DNA of 64,000 nucleotides from Mycetocola miduiensis (GCF_900115155.1 NZ_FOVM01000004.1:150391-214390), one strand, 5' to 3'; shown: positions 49,240 to 59,595, counted from the stretch's first letter. Notes: a model not told the origin generated them from the letters alone. A program made the numbers and translations.

Positions 49240-52200
49240 GTGCACGCCCTCGCCGTTCTGAGCATGAAGAACAGGGCGCTCATCGCGCTCATCACCGTCG
49301 TTGCGGCTGTTTTCGGCGGGCTTGCGTTGACCAGCCTCAAGCAGGAACTCGCGCCCAGCGTGCAGTTCCCGCAACTGGCGATCATCACGAACTACCCCGG
49401 GGCAGCTCCTGAGGTGGTCAACGACGACGTCTCCACACCCATCGAGACCGCCATCCAGGGCGTCGCCGGACTCGAATCGACGGCGGCGACCTCGTCGACG
49501 AACCTCAGCCTCATCTCGGCCACGTTCACCTATGGCACCGACCTGGCGACCGCCGAGCAGAAGATCAACCAGGCGATCAACCGGATCAAATCCCGGCTCC
49601 CCGCTGACCTCGACACCCAAGTCCTTTCGGGCAGCCTCGACGACCTCCCCGTCATCCAGCTGGCAGCGACCGGCGGCGACGGAAACACCGATGCCCTGTC
49701 CGAAGCACTGAGCCGGACCGCCGTTCCCGATATCGAGGATCTCGACGGCGTACGGGAGGCAGCCGTCGTCGGCGACGTCGGCAAGCGCGTGACAATCACC
49801 CCGGATGCCGCAGCGCTGCAGGGCGCTGGACTCACGCCAGCCGCCATCGGCACCACCCTCCAGCAGAACGGCGTCCTCCAGCCCGCCGGGGCGATCACCG
49901 AGGACGACCGGACTTTCGCGGTCCAGACCGGATCGAAACTCGGCTCGGTCGACGACATCGCCGGGCTGCCCCTCGTCGGCCAAACCCAGCCGGGCGTCGT
50001 CCTCACCCTCGGCGACGTGGCATCCGTCGCGCTCACCGACAACCCGGTGACCAGCATCTCCCGCGTCGACGGCGAGCCCGCGCTCACCCTCGCGGTCACG
50101 AAGGTTCCCGCCGCGAACACCGTTGACGTGTCCAAGGCCGTCCGGGCGCTCCTGCCCCAGCTCGAAGAAGCCCTCGGCTCCGATGTGACCCTGACCGTGG
50201 TATTCGACCAGGCCCCGTACATCGAACAATCGATCGAGGCGCTCGCCACCGAGGGACTGCTCGGCCTCGCCTTCGCCGTGCTCATCATCCTCATCTTCCT
50301 GCTCGACGTGAGGGCGACGCTCGTCACAGCGATCTCCATCCCGACGTCGGTGCTCATCACCTTCATCGGGCTGCAGGCCACCGGTTACACGCTCAACATC
50401 CTGACCCTCGGCGCGCTGACGATCGCCATCGGGCGCGTCGTCGACGACTCCATCGTCGTGATCGAGAACATCAAGCGGCACATGACCGCGGCACGCGACC
50501 GCAGCGCAGACGGCCGTGCCTTCTCCATCCTCACCGCCGTGCGTGAGGTGGCTGGGGCGATCACCGCGTCGACCATCACCACCGTCGCCGTGTTCCTGCC
50601 GCTGGCGTTCGTCGGGGACATGACCGGTGAACTCTTCCGGCCGTTCGCGCTCACCATCACGATCGCCCTGCTGGCGTCGCTTCTCGTCTCCCTGACGATC
50701 GTTCCGGTGCTCGCCTACTGGTTCCTCCGCGCCAGGGAGGCCAAGGTCTCCACCGCCAAACCAGAGAAGGTGTCACGCAGGGCCGTGAAGAAGGCGGCAC
50801 GAGCCGCTACCGAGGCCGCCGCTGTTCCGGCGGATGCTCCCGCCGTCGGTTCCGAAGTGCCGGAACGCCGCCTCCCGGCAGGGGTCTTCGCCTCCCCAGC
50901 CATCGTCGACGCCCGGTACCTCCTCGCTCCACCCCGCCGGGACGCGGCATCCGCCAGTGTCGGCACCGAAACGGTGCCAGCCGCGACGGCCGTGCTCGTC
51001 GACGAGCCTGAAGCGACGCCGGTTTCGACGGCATCCGTCGCCTCCCCGGTCGTTCCGGAACCCGCAGCCACCCGACGGGGCCGCCGCAACGGTGGCGAGA
51101 ACGAGAACGAGGACGAACTCGACCACCCGACGCGGCTGCAGAAGGGTTACCTGCCACTTCTCAACTGGACACTCAAGCACTCCGTCGTGACGGTGCTTCT
51201 CGCTGTGCTCGTTCTCGTCGGCACCCTCGCCCTCGTTCCCTTCATGAAGACGAACTTCCTCGGGGACTCCGGCCAGAACACCATCACGGTGTCGCAGACC
51301 CTGCCCGTCGGCTCGAGCCTCGAAGCGCAGGATGCTGCAGCAGGCCTGGTCGAGGACGCCCTCCGCGACATCGACGACATCGAGAGCGTGCAGCTGTCGA
51401 TCGGCTCGTCCGGCAGTTCCCTCCGCGACGCGTTCACCGGAGGCGGCGCAGGCAGCATCACCTACTCGATCACCACAAACGAGGACGCCGACCAGGAAGC
51501 ACTCCAGGCCGAGGTGCGAAACACGCTCGCGGATCTCGACGATGCCGGCGAGATCGAGGTCGCGGCATCCGGTGGATTCGGCGCGACGAGCGACATCGAG
51601 GTCGACATCACCGCGCCCAACCAGGAGATCCTGCGCGAAGCAACGGATGCGGTGACGGATGCCGCGGCGGACCTTCCCGGCATGCGGCAGGTGACCAACA
51701 ACCTCAGCGATTCCCGGCCGTACATCCAGGTGCTGGTCGATCGTTCAAGCGCGGCACAGGCCGGGTATTCCGAGGTCGCCCTCGGCGGCCTCGTCTCGGC
51801 CGCCATGCAGCCGTCGACGATCGGCACCGTCGTCATCGACGAGAGCACCGTGAGCATTTACCTCGCCAGCGAGGACCCGCCGGCGACCGTCGAGGAACTC
51901 GCTGCGCTGACCGTGCCGACCGTGCTCGGGCCGGTGCGCCTCGACTCGCTGGCCACGGTGGGCGAGGTCGACGGCCCGTCGTCGATCACCACGGTCCGCG
52001 GGCAGCGCTCGGCCACCGTCGCGATCACACCGTCAAGCGACAACATCGGCACGGCGAGTGCCGAGGTCTCCGCTGCTGTCGATGCCCTCGACCTGTCGGG
52101 CGGCGCCACCGCCACCCTCGGCGGGGTGACGGCAGACCAGTCCACGGCGTTCCAGCAGCTCGGCCTCGCCATGCTCGCAGCGATCCTCATCGTCTACGTC

Positions 52201-52689
52201 GTCATGGTGGCGACGTTCCGGTCGCTGCGCCAGCCGCTGCTTCTGCTTGTGTCGGTTCCGTTCGCTGCCACCGGTGCGATCGGCCTGCAGGTGCTGACCG
52301 GGGTGCCGCTCGGGGTGGCATCCCTCATCGGTGTGCTCATGCTCATCGGCATCGTCGTCACCAACGCTATCGTTCTCGTCGACCTCGTGAACCAGTACCG
52401 CGACAGGGGCATGGCCGTCGTCGATGCCGTCCGCCACGGGGCGAGCCGCCGGTTACGGCCGATCCTCATGACCGCGCTCGCCACGATCTTCGCGCTCGTG
52501 CCGATGGCGCTCGGTGTCACCGGTCATGGCGGGTTCATTTCCCAGCCGCTCGCGATCGTGGTGATCGGAGGCCTCGTGTCGTCCACGTTCCTCACCCTGA
52601 TCGTGCTGCCGACCCTCTACAACCTCGTCGAGGGAGCCCGTGAACGGCGGGTCGCCCGCCGGGCGGCGCGGGAGGCGGCGGCCGCATAA
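49240..52689 (+). CDS. RND-family (HAE/AcrB-like) efflux transporter with long cytosolic insert
   Basis: A 1149-residue RND transporter with 12 helices in two repeats. Periplasmic-type loops follow helices 1 and 7 (for example SSTNLSLISATFTYGTDLAT and TKVPAANTVDVSKAV). Helix 4 has the proton-relay pair in AIGRVVDDSIVVIENIKRH. Between helices 6 and 7 there is an unusually long hydrophilic insert (about residues 500-640), rich in Ala, Pro and charged residues and ending RRGRRNGGENENEDELDHP. It starts at GTG 49240 with AGGAG upstream. No membrane-fusion or outer-membrane partner is nearby, as expected for a Gram-positive envelope. Substrates may be lipids or drugs. Confidence 0.93.
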   Translation: MHALAVLSMKNRALIALITVVAAVFGGLALTSLKQELAPSVQFPQLAIITNYPGAAPEVVNDDVSTPIETAIQGVAGLESTAATSSTNLSLISATFTYGTDLATAEQKINQAINRIKSRLPADLDTQVLSGSLDDLPVIQLAATGGDGNTDALSEALSRTAVPDIEDLDGVREAAVVGDVGKRVTITPDAAALQGAGLTPAAIGTTLQQNGVLQPAGAITEDDRTFAVQTGSKLGSVDDIAGLPLVGQTQPGVVLTLGDVASVALTDNPVTSISRVDGEPALTLAVTKVPAANTVDVSKAVRALLPQLEEALGSDVTLTVVFDQAPYIEQSIEALATEGLLGLAFAVLIILIFLLDVRATLVTAISIPTSVLITFIGLQATGYTLNILTLGALTIAIGRVVDDSIVVIENIKRHMTAARDRSADGRAFSILTAVREVAGAITASTITTVAVFLPLAFVGDMTGELFRPFALTITIALLASLLVSLTIVPVLAYWFLRAREAKVSTAKPEKVSRRAVKKAARAATEAAAVPADAPAVGSEVPERRLPAGVFASPAIVDARYLLAPPRRDAASASVGTETVPAATAVLVDEPEATPVSTASVASPVVPEPAATRRGRRNGGENENEDELDHPTRLQKGYLPLLNWTLKHSVVTVLLAVLVLVGTLALVPFMKTNFLGDSGQNTITVSQTLPVGSSLEAQDAAAGLVEDALRDIDDIESVQLSIGSSGSSLRDAFTGGGAGSITYSITTNEDADQEALQAEVRNTLADLDDAGEIEVAASGGFGATSDIEVDITAPNQEILREATDAVTDAAADLPGMRQVTNNLSDSRPYIQVLVDRSSAAQAGYSEVALGGLVSAAMQPSTIGTVVIDESTVSIYLASEDPPATVEELAALTVPTVLGPVRLDSLATVGEVDGPSSITTVRGQRSATVAITPSSDNIGTASAEVSAAVDALDLSGGATATLGGVTADQSTAFQQLGLAMLAAILIVYVVMVATFRSLRQPLLLLVSVPFAATGAIGLQVLTGVPLGVASLIGVLMLIGIVVTNAIVLVDLVNQYRDRGMAVVDAVRHGASRRLRPILMTALATIFALVPMALGVTGHGGFISQPLAIVVIGGLVSSTFLTLIVLPTLYNLVEGARERRVARRAAREAAAA

Positions 52690-52794
52690 CGCGCGGGCCG
52701 ACGTCGGCTTGGCGCCGTGCGCGAGTGCACGCGACCCGGACGGGTGCATGCGCTGCGCCGGGTGTCTTCGTCCGCTAGGAGTGAAGCGGCGCGG

Positions 52795-54288
52795 CTACGG
52801 GTCGACGAGGCCGGCCAGCAGCTCGACCAGCAGCCTCTCGGTGAGCTGTGCAGGCAGCGCTTCGAGCACGGCGAGGAGCGGGGCCATCCGTCCCGGCAGC
52901 ACCGACCCTCCCGCGCCAATGCCGAGACCCGCAAGCACGGCGGATGCCTCTTGCGAGCTGAGCGGGTCGGCCCGGTTCCCCAGGCTGGCGAGCACGTCGG
53001 TGATCTCTGACGGCACGATCGAACCCGCCAAAGCAGCTGGAACCCCGCGCACCTCGTCGGCCGCGGACGTGAGCGCGAAGAGCAGGTCCGGGAGCACAGA
53101 CTCGGTCACCGGGGTGATCGTCAGATGGGTGGCGTGCGGCAGCCGGGTCCCGTCGGCCTGGACCAGCCCCGGCTGCAACTGCAGCAGCCACCCGTGTTCG
53201 CGCACCGCATCGGCCCAGTGGTGCGGATCGACGCGCCGATCCTCGGGCACCATGTCGTCGGTAGCGACGGCGAGCAACGGCCCCACGGGCGAGCCGACCA
53301 CGAGCAGCCCCTCGATCGTCCGCACGGCGGCCGTCACGGCATCCGTCGACCGCTGGCAGGATGCCGCGAGCTCGGCGAACCCGTCCTCGCCCAGCCGCTC
53401 TACGATCGCCCACGCCGCGGCGAGGGCGCCCGCCGATTTCGACCCGAGCATGGTGGCGTTGACGACCGGATAGCCGGGCCAGCGACGGGTCGCGAAGTAC
53501 TGGGCCCGCTGCCGGTCCCGGCCGCGGTGCAGCAGAACGGATGCTCCCTTCGGCGCGTACCCGAACTTGTGCAGGTCGGCAGACATGCTCGTGACACCGT
53601 CGACGGCGAAGTCCCAGAGAGGCAGCGCGCCGCCGTCCTCGGCCACCCACCACGGCAGCACAAAACCGCCGATGCACGCATCGACGTGGCACGCGATGCC
53701 CGCAGCCGCGGCGGCAGCGGCGACATCCGCGACGGGATCAAGCGACGCATGCGGATACGCCGGCGCCGAAACGACAACGAGGGCGACGTCCGGGCCGAAT
53801 CGTTCCGTGAGCTGTGCCGGCTCGAGAACCCCAGACGTGTCGACCGGAACGAGGTCGAGCTCGAGACCGAAGTATTGCGCTGCCTTCGAGAACGCGGCAT
53901 GCACCGTGACGGGCGCCAGCAGGCGGGGCGTTCCAGAACCGCCCGCCGAACGCCAGGCATCCCTCGCCGTCTTCACCGCCAGGAGGCAGCTTTCCGTTCC
54001 GCCCGAGGTGACCGTGCCGACGACCTCCTGATCTCCGTGCAACATCCGCCTCGTGAACCGGACGAGGTCCCGCTCCATCGCCGCCACAGAGGGGAACGTC
54101 GTCGGGTCGAGGCCGTTGACCGGCTGCATGATTCGGATCGCCTCGGCCGCGAGCTGATCGAGTTCGGCGCGGCCGGAGTCGTAAACGTACGACAGCACGT
54201 GGCCGCCGTGGGTGGGGGCGTCCGCCTCCCTCAGCCTGGTGAGCGCAGCGAGAATCTCGGTGGAACGGGCGGAGAGGGCGGATGTCAT
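52795..54288 (-). CDS. PLP-dependent decarboxylase (sphingosine-1-phosphate lyase-like)
   Basis: A 497-residue group II PLP decarboxylase-fold protein, closest in motifs to sphingosine-1-phosphate lyase-like enzymes. It has VGTVTSGGTESCLLAVKTAR, then HVDACIGGFVLPW (PLP-binding Asp) and SADLHKFGYAPKGASVLL with the PLP Lys. YFATRRWPGYPVVNATMLGS follows. The last about 90 residues after the catalytic domain are an Ala/Leu-rich helical extension. The start ATG 54288 overlaps the stop of the MFS gene by four bases (ATGA). The substrate, an amino acid or an amino-lipid phosphate, is unknown. I see no reason to call it a histidine decarboxylase despite the nearby hut genes. Confidence 0.85.
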   Translation of the reverse strand: MTSALSARSTEILAALTRLREADAPTHGGHVLSYVYDSGRAELDQLAAEAIRIMQPVNGLDPTTFPSVAAMERDLVRFTRRMLHGDQEVVGTVTSGGTESCLLAVKTARDAWRSAGGSGTPRLLAPVTVHAAFSKAAQYFGLELDLVPVDTSGVLEPAQLTERFGPDVALVVVSAPAYPHASLDPVADVAAAAAAAGIACHVDACIGGFVLPWWVAEDGGALPLWDFAVDGVTSMSADLHKFGYAPKGASVLLHRGRDRQRAQYFATRRWPGYPVVNATMLGSKSAGALAAAWAIVERLGEDGFAELAASCQRSTDAVTAAVRTIEGLLVVGSPVGPLLAVATDDMVPEDRRVDPHHWADAVREHGWLLQLQPGLVQADGTRLPHATHLTITPVTESVLPDLLFALTSAADEVRGVPAALAGSIVPSEITDVLASLGNRADPLSSQEASAVLAGLGIGAGGSVLPGRMAPLLAVLEALPAQLTERLLVELLAGLVDP

Positions 54289-55688
54289 CGGGCAACGGTC
54301 CGGTTCTCGGCCGGGCGCGAGGGACTGTCGATGTCGCTCTGCCTCAGGCGATACCACCGCAGCGTGAACAGGCTCGCGACGAGGAGAAGCGCTGGGACGA
54401 CGCTGAAGCTCAGCACAATCCCCAGGATCGCGGACGGCGACTGCTCGACTGACGCGCCGGCGACTCGCTCGGCATACCCCGTTGTCGCCAGGATCATGGA
54501 GAGCACCGTCGCGCCGAACGCCATCCCGGCCGTTTCGCCTGCGGTCCACACGCCGCCGAAGGTTCCTGCATGGCCTTCCCCGTTCGAGCGGGCGTCGTGC
54601 GAAATCACATCGGGGAGCATGGCCATCGGCAGGGACTGCATCCCGGCGTACGCGGCGCCGGCCAGCGCCACGGGGGCGTAGACCCACAGCCCCGGTGCCC
54701 ACAGCAGGCCGACGAGGGCGAGGGCCGCGACGGCGAAGAGGGTGCTGGCGAGGGCGAATGCGCGTTCCTTGCCCACGCGGCGCGCGAATCGGCCCCACAC
54801 CGGGGCGAGCAGCAGCGCCGGGGCGATGAGCGCTACGAAGAGCGGGGTGACGGCATCCTCCGAACGCAGCACCCAGGTCGCGACATATTGGGCGCCGGCG
54901 AGCATCATGCCTGTGGCGAGCCCCTGGAGGACGAAGGTGCCGAGCAGCGTGCGGAACGGACGGCTGCGACGCAGCGTGTCGAGGCCGGCACGGTAAGCGG
55001 CGGCAGGGGACTGGGCGGGTGAACGTCGCGCGATCGGCTTGTCGCTCGGTGCGACGGACGACGCCACGAGCATCCCCGCGCCGAGAACGAGCCCGGCGAC
55101 CGCTGCCATCACGAGGTAGCCGACCCGCGGGTCGTCACTGATCCCGCGCAGCAATGGGCCGCCGGCGCCGAACAGGAGGATGGCGAGTGTGAGTACCACC
55201 ACGCGCCAGGTCAGCAGGCGCGTGCGGTCGTCATATCCGGACGCCAGTTCGGCGGGGAGGGCGATGTACGGCACCTGGAACAGGCTGAACGCTGTGGCGC
55301 AGCAGAGGAAAGCGACGAAGACCCACCCGGCGGATGCCGCGGGGCCGAGTCCAGCCGGAACAGCGAAGGTGAGGAAGAAGAACACTGGGAGGGTGACGCC
55401 GCCGAGGATCATGAACCGGCGACGTGACCCCGTGGTGGCGAGGCTGTGGTCGCTGCGGATGCCGATCACCGGGTCGATGAGGACATCCCAGACCTTCGCC
55501 GCCGCGATGACGATCCCGGCGACGAGGGCCGCGACCCCGAGCGTGTCGGTGAGGAAGTAGAGAAGGACGAGGCCGGGGAGCGTCGCAAATCCTCCGGTTC
55601 CGAGGGAACCGACCGCGTACGTGGCGATCGTTCGCCGATCCACTGAGTGAGACCCGACCTGCGCTCCTGACTGCCCCATTGCGTCCAT
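54285..55688 (-). CDS. GPH/MFS-type carrier
   Basis: A 467-residue membrane carrier of the MFS_2 (glycoside-pentoside-hexuronide:cation symporter-like) group with 12 helices. It shows ATYAVGSLGTGGFATLPGLV near the start, DVLIDPVIGIRSDHSLATTG (the GPH D-x-x-x-D-P motif), RRRFMILGGVTLPVFFF and, in the second half, SLPMAMLPDVISHDARSNG. Starts at 55688 and 55679 are both possible. It is translationally coupled to the PLP decarboxylase, so the carrier probably moves that enzyme's substrate or product. Confidence 0.87.
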   Translation of the reverse strand: MDAMGQSGAQVGSHSVDRRTIATYAVGSLGTGGFATLPGLVLLYFLTDTLGVAALVAGIVIAAAKVWDVLIDPVIGIRSDHSLATTGSRRRFMILGGVTLPVFFFLTFAVPAGLGPAASAGWVFVAFLCCATAFSLFQVPYIALPAELASGYDDRTRLLTWRVVVLTLAILLFGAGGPLLRGISDDPRVGYLVMAAVAGLVLGAGMLVASSVAPSDKPIARRSPAQSPAAAYRAGLDTLRRSRPFRTLLGTFVLQGLATGMMLAGAQYVATWVLRSEDAVTPLFVALIAPALLLAPVWGRFARRVGKERAFALASTLFAVAALALVGLLWAPGLWVYAPVALAGAAYAGMQSLPMAMLPDVISHDARSNGEGHAGTFGGVWTAGETAGMAFGATVLSMILATTGYAERVAGASVEQSPSAILGIVLSFSVVPALLLVASLFTLRWYRLRQSDIDSPSRPAENRTVAR

Positions 55689-55781
55689 GCACGCAGCCTA
55701 GGGCCTCCGTGGTATTGCGGCCCAGTACGAAGCGGGGCCCGGATGCTGTCACTCCTGACTGACGCTTGCTAACGTTCCCCC

Positions 55782-56687
55782 ATGCCGACTCCTTCGCTGC
55801 CCGCCGACCCCCTCTGGCCTCGAGCCGGAAACTGGCCGCGCGACATCGACGGGCCGATCGATCTCGCTCTCGTCGGCATCCCCACCTGGCGGACGTCGCT
55901 ATCGCCCACATCCGCCCACGCGACGCCCGCCGCCGTCAGGGAGGCGTTGCGCCGGTTTACTCCCTTCGCGGCATCCGTTGGCGGGCGGAACGTCGACGAT
56001 CTCGTCTTCGCTGATTTCGGGGACGCCGTCGAACCCGACGGTCCGGACGGCGAACCGCCCGCGCGGGAGTTGATGGCGGATGCCGTCCGGCATGCGGCGG
56101 TAACCGTCGCGCTTGGCGGCGACAACGCAGCGACGGTGCCAGCCGCGCTCGGGGCGTGGGGGAACGACATCACCCGCGCCGGGCTGGTCACGCTCGACGC
56201 CCACCACGACCTCCGCGACGGGTACTCGAACGGCTCACCAGTGCGACGGCTGGTCGAAGCCCGGCTCGACGGTCGCCGCGTGGTGCAGGTGGGGATCGCC
56301 GATTTTGCGAACTCGCGGGCGTATACCGACAGGGCTCGGGACCTGGGCATCACGGTGATCCCGCGTGATGCGTTGTACGGCAGGCCCATGGCCGACGTGA
56401 TGGCCGAGGCGCTGGACCTCGCTGGGGCCGGCGGCGGACCGATCCACGTCGACCTCGATGTCGACGTTTGCGACAGGGCGGTGGCGCCGGCCTGTCCGGC
56501 ATCCGTTCCGGGCGGAATCGCCGCCCATGAACTCCGGACCGCTGCCCGTGCCGCTGGAGCAGATTCGCGGGTGCGCTCCGTCGACATCACCGAGGTGGAC
56601 GCGCTCCTCGACGCCCCGGACGGTCGAACGGTGCGGCTCGCGGCCCTCTGCGTGCTCGAGGTGGCGGCGGGGCTTGCTGCCCGCTGA
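55782..56687 (+). CDS. hutG: Formimidoylglutamase-like arginase-family hydrolase
   Basis: A 301-residue ureohydrolase-fold enzyme. In this position next to hutI, hutU and hutH it should hydrolyse N-formimidoyl-glutamate to glutamate. The metal-site motifs are VTLDAHHDLRDG (D-A-H-x-D) and HVDLDVDVCDRAVAPA (D-x-D-x-x-D). The first motif, usually GGxH, reads LGGDNAATV, so one His ligand is Asn. The C-terminus RSVDITEVDALLD is typical. It is convergent with the hutI-hutU-hutH genes and separated from them by the second copy of the 62-bp palindromic element. Function rests on context plus fold. Confidence 0.82.
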   Translation: MPTPSLPADPLWPRAGNWPRDIDGPIDLALVGIPTWRTSLSPTSAHATPAAVREALRRFTPFAASVGGRNVDDLVFADFGDAVEPDGPDGEPPARELMADAVRHAAVTVALGGDNAATVPAALGAWGNDITRAGLVTLDAHHDLRDGYSNGSPVRRLVEARLDGRRVVQVGIADFANSRAYTDRARDLGITVIPRDALYGRPMADVMAEALDLAGAGGGPIHVDLDVDVCDRAVAPACPASVPGGIAAHELRTAARAAGADSRVRSVDITEVDALLDAPDGRTVRLAALCVLEVAAGLAAR

Positions 56688-56691
56688 GCGG

Positions 56692-56753
56692 GCGCAGGTG
56701 TTTTTGCCGCGCGCGGGTGAAGCGGCACCCGCGCCGCGCAAATAGACCCGCGC
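56692..56753. repeat. 62-bp nested palindromic intergenic element, copy 2
   Basis: This has the same layout as 11495-11556: 9-mers GCGCAGGTG at 56692, GCGCGGGTG at 56711, then CACCCGCGC ending at 56734 and GACCCGCGC ending at 56753, with spacers of 10, 6 and 10 bases. Stems are conserved while loops differ (AAGCGG here, CAATTG in copy 1). It lies between the convergent hutG and hutI genes and may terminate both. Confidence 0.8.
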
Positions 56754-56773
56754 CCGCGTTCCGGGGAGCCGGC

Positions 56774-57940
56774 TCAACCGACGACGAGCACGCCGTCCTT
56801 CCAGACCCGCTCCACCAGCGGAACCCCTGGGCGGTAGGCGAGGTGCAGGTAGCCGGGCGCTTTCAGTTGCAGCAGATCAGCCCGAGCGCCAGGCACGACC
56901 CGACCGATATCGGTGCGTCGCAACGCTGCCGCACCTCCGGCCGTCGCCGCGCACACGGCCTCGGCCGGGGTCATCCCCATCTCGCGCACCGCAACGGCGA
57001 TGCAGAACGCCATCGACGACGTGAAGCTCGAGCCGGGATTGCAATCGCTCGCCAGCGCCACCCTCACGCCCGCGTCGATCAGCCGGCGGGCGTTCGGGTA
57101 CGGCTGCCGAGTCGAGAACTCGACTCCAGGCAACAGGGTGCATACGGTTTCGGATGCCGCAAGTGCGGCCACATCGCCGTCGACCAGGAACGTGCAGTGG
57201 TCGACGCTTGCCGCCCCAAACTCCACCGCAAGCCGGACCCCGCCGCCCGTTCCGAGCTGGTTGGCGTGCACCCGGATGCCGAGACCACGGGCGGCGCCTG
57301 CCTCGAGCACGCGCCGGGACTGCTCCACGGTGAATGCTCCGGCCTCACAGAACACGTCGATCCACCGGGCGTGCGGCGCGCAGGCATCGAGCATCGGGCC
57401 GGTGACGAGGTCGACGTAGTCGTCCGCCCGGTCGGCGTAGTCGGCAGGAACCACGTGAGCACCGAGGAAGGTGACCTCCGGCGTCACCTCCGCAGCGAGG
57501 CGCACGAGCCTCGATTCCTCGGCAACGCCGAGCCCGTACCCGCTCTTGATTTCCATCGTCGTCGTGCCCTGGGCGTGTAACTCGCCGACGAAGCCGGCCA
57601 GCCGGGTTCGTAGCTCATCGTCTGTCGCCGCCCTTGTTGCGGCCACAGTGCTGCGGATGCCACCCGCCGAGTACGCCCGCCCCGCCATCCGTGCCTCGAA
57701 TTCATCGGCCCTGTCCCCGCCGAAGACGAGGTGGGTGTGACTGTCGACGTAACCCGGCAGAACCGCCGCCCCCGCGACATCCGTCACGGAATCGGCTGCT
57801 GGGGCATCCGCCGCCGCTCCAACCCATCCGATGCGGTCGTTCTCGATCACCACGGCGGCGTCCTCGAGAAGGCCCAGGATGCCATCCCGCTCGGGATCAT
57901 TGGTGACGAGCTGGCCGATGTTGGTGAGAAGGCGCGACAT
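56774..57940 (-). CDS. hutI: Imidazolonepropionase HutI
   Basis: A 388-residue amidohydrolase that opens imidazolone-propionate to formimidoylglutamate, the third step of histidine breakdown. It has the metal-binding [38 protein letters not shown] and [16 protein letters not shown], and [20 protein letters not shown] later. I chose ATG 57940, whose A is shared with the hutU stop (TGATG); an in-frame start at 57952 exists. hutI is directly downstream of hutU in the same operon. Confidence 0.95.
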   Translation of the reverse strand: MSRLLTNIGQLVTNDPERDGILGLLEDAAVVIENDRIGWVGAAADAPAADSVTDVAGAAVLPGYVDSHTHLVFGGDRADEFEARMAGRAYSAGGIRSTVAATRAATDDELRTRLAGFVGELHAQGTTTMEIKSGYGLGVAEESRLVRLAAEVTPEVTFLGAHVVPADYADRADDYVDLVTGPMLDACAPHARWIDVFCEAGAFTVEQSRRVLEAGAARGLGIRVHANQLGTGGGVRLAVEFGAASVDHCTFLVDGDVAALAASETVCTLLPGVEFSTRQPYPNARRLIDAGVRVALASDCNPGSSFTSSMAFCIAVAVREMGMTPAEAVCAATAGGAAALRRTDIGRVVPGARADLLQLKAPGYLHLAYRPGVPLVERVWKDGVLVVG

Positions 57941-59595
57941 CACGATTCCCACAGGGGAACCCGCAGTCCTCGCTCACGGGCGACGTCGGCAGCGCGTTCA
58001 TAGCCGGCGTCGACGTGGCGCATCACTCCGCTGCCCGGGTCGTTGACGAGAACGCGCGCGATCTTCTCCGCGGCGAGCGGGGTGCCGTCCGCGACGATCA
58101 CCTGGCCTGCGTGGATCGAACGGCCGATACCGACGCCACCGCCGTGGTGGATCGAGACCCACGTCGCGCCGGATGCCGTGTTGAGCAGCGCGTTGAGAAG
58201 CGGCCAGTCTGCGATGGCATCCGACCCGTCGGCCATGCCCTCCGTCTCGCGGTAGGGGGAGGCGACCGAGCCGGAGTCCAGGTGGTCGCGCCCGATCACG
58301 ATCGGTGCGGTCAGCTCGCCCGACGCCACCATCTCGTTGAACCGCAGCCCGGCGAGGTGGCGTTCCTGATAGCCCAGCCAGCAGATCCGCGCGGGCAGGC
58401 CCTCGAAGTGCACCTTCTCCTGGGCCTTCGTGATCCAGCGGTGCAGATGCTCGTCGGCGGGGAACAACTCGAGGATGGCGCGGTCGGTGGCGGCGATGTC
58501 GGCCGGGTCGCCGGAGAGCGCCGCCCAGCGGAACGGCCCCTTGCCCTCGGCGAATAGCGGGCGGATGTATGCGGGCACGAACCCGGGAAAGTCGAACGCG
58601 CGCTCGCAACCACCGAGCTGGGCCTCGGCGCGGATCGAGTTTCCGTAGTCGAAAACCTCAGCGCCGGCATCCTGAAAGCCGACCATCGCGTCGACCTGCT
58701 TCGCCATCGATGCGCGGGCCCGTTCCGTGAAGCCGGCCGGGTCCCGTTCCGCCAGCGCGTGCCACTCGTCGATGGAAATGCCCTCCGGCAGGTAGCTGAG
58801 CGGGTCGTGGGCGCTGGTCTGGTCGGTGACGATGTCGATCGGCAGGCGCCGATCCAGCAACTCGGGGAACACGGTTGCCGCGTTGCCGACGACACCGACC
58901 GAGAGGGGCGTTCTGGATGCCTTCGCGGCGAGTACCCGCTCGACAGCAGCGTCGAGCGACGGGGCGAGTTCGTCGAGGTACCCGTGGTCGACCCGGCGCT
59001 CAAGCCGGGTGACGTCGACGTCGACAATCAGTACCACCCCGTCGTTCATGGTGACCGCGAGGGGCTGCGCTCCACCCATCCCTCCAGCGCCGCCGGTCAA
59101 GGTCAGGGTGCCGGCCAGGCTACCACCGAACCGTTTCGCCGCGACGGCCGCGAAGGTCTCATACGTGCCCTGCAGGATGCCCTGCGTGCCGATGTAAATC
59201 CACGACCCCGCGGTCATCTGGCCATACATCGTCAGCCCGAGCGCTTCGAGGCGCCGGAACTCGGGCCAGGTGGCCCAGTCCCCGACGAGGTTGGAGTTCG
59301 CGATGAGCACCCGCGGCGCCCACTCGTGCGTGCGGAACACCCCCACCGGCTTGCCGGACTGTACGAGAAGCGTCTCATCGGACTCGAGCGATTCGAGGGT
59401 CCGTACGATCGCGTCGAACGCTTCCCAGTTCCGCGCGGCCTTGCCGGTCCCGCCGTAGACCACGAGGTCCTCCGGCCGCTCCGCGACATCCGGATCGAGG
59501 TTGTTCATGAGCATCCGCAGTGGCCCCTCGGTTTGCCAGCTTTTCGCGGAGAGGGTGCGGCCTCGTGCGGCCCGAACGGTCCGCGCTTCGATCAT
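57940..59595 (-). CDS. hutU: Urocanate hydratase HutU
   Basis: A 551-residue urocanase that hydrates urocanate to imidazolone-propionate using tightly bound NAD+. Signatures include [53 protein letters not shown] (NAD site) and [18 protein letters not shown] with the family Cys. The C-terminal half has [24 protein letters not shown] residues and [15 protein letters not shown]. The length is normal. The hutH stop is 127 bases upstream, so it lies in the same row hutH-hutU-hutI. Confidence 0.97.
   Translation of the reverse strand: MIEARTVRAARGRTLSAKSWQTEGPLRMLMNNLDPDVAERPEDLVVYGGTGKAARNWEAFDAIVRTLESLESDETLLVQSGKPVGVFRTHEWAPRVLIANSNLVGDWATWPEFRRLEALGLTMYGQMTAGSWIYIGTQGILQGTYETFAAVAAKRFGGSLAGTLTLTGGAGGMGGAQPLAVTMNDGVVLIVDVDVTRLERRVDHGYLDELAPSLDAAVERVLAAKASRTPLSVGVVGNAATVFPELLDRRLPIDIVTDQTSAHDPLSYLPEGISIDEWHALAERDPAGFTERARASMAKQVDAMVGFQDAGAEVFDYGNSIRAEAQLGGCERAFDFPGFVPAYIRPLFAEGKGPFRWAALSGDPADIAATDRAILELFPADEHLHRWITKAQEKVHFEGLPARICWLGYQERHLAGLRFNEMVASGELTAPIVIGRDHLDSGSVASPYRETEGMADGSDAIADWPLLNALLNTASGATWVSIHHGGGVGIGRSIHAGQVIVADGTPLAAEKIARVLVNDPGSGVMRHVDAGYERAADVARERGLRVPLWES

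Noticed and set aside
49174..49261. A short plus-strand peptide beginning at a GTG just before the RND gene
   Set aside because: It has no clear ribosome site of its own and overlaps the well-supported RND start; a leader peptide cannot be argued from sequence alone.
48379..50481. A 700-residue minus-strand open frame opposite the MocR and RND genes
   Set aside because: It spans two well-supported genes on the other strand and shows the acidic, Gly/Asp-rich composition of an antisense frame in high-G+C DNA.
52795..54288. Histidine decarboxylase linked to the hut genes
   Set aside because: The motifs fit the broad sphingosine-1-phosphate lyase-like group, the gene is coupled to a GPH carrier and not to hut genes, and no histidine-specific residues are evident.
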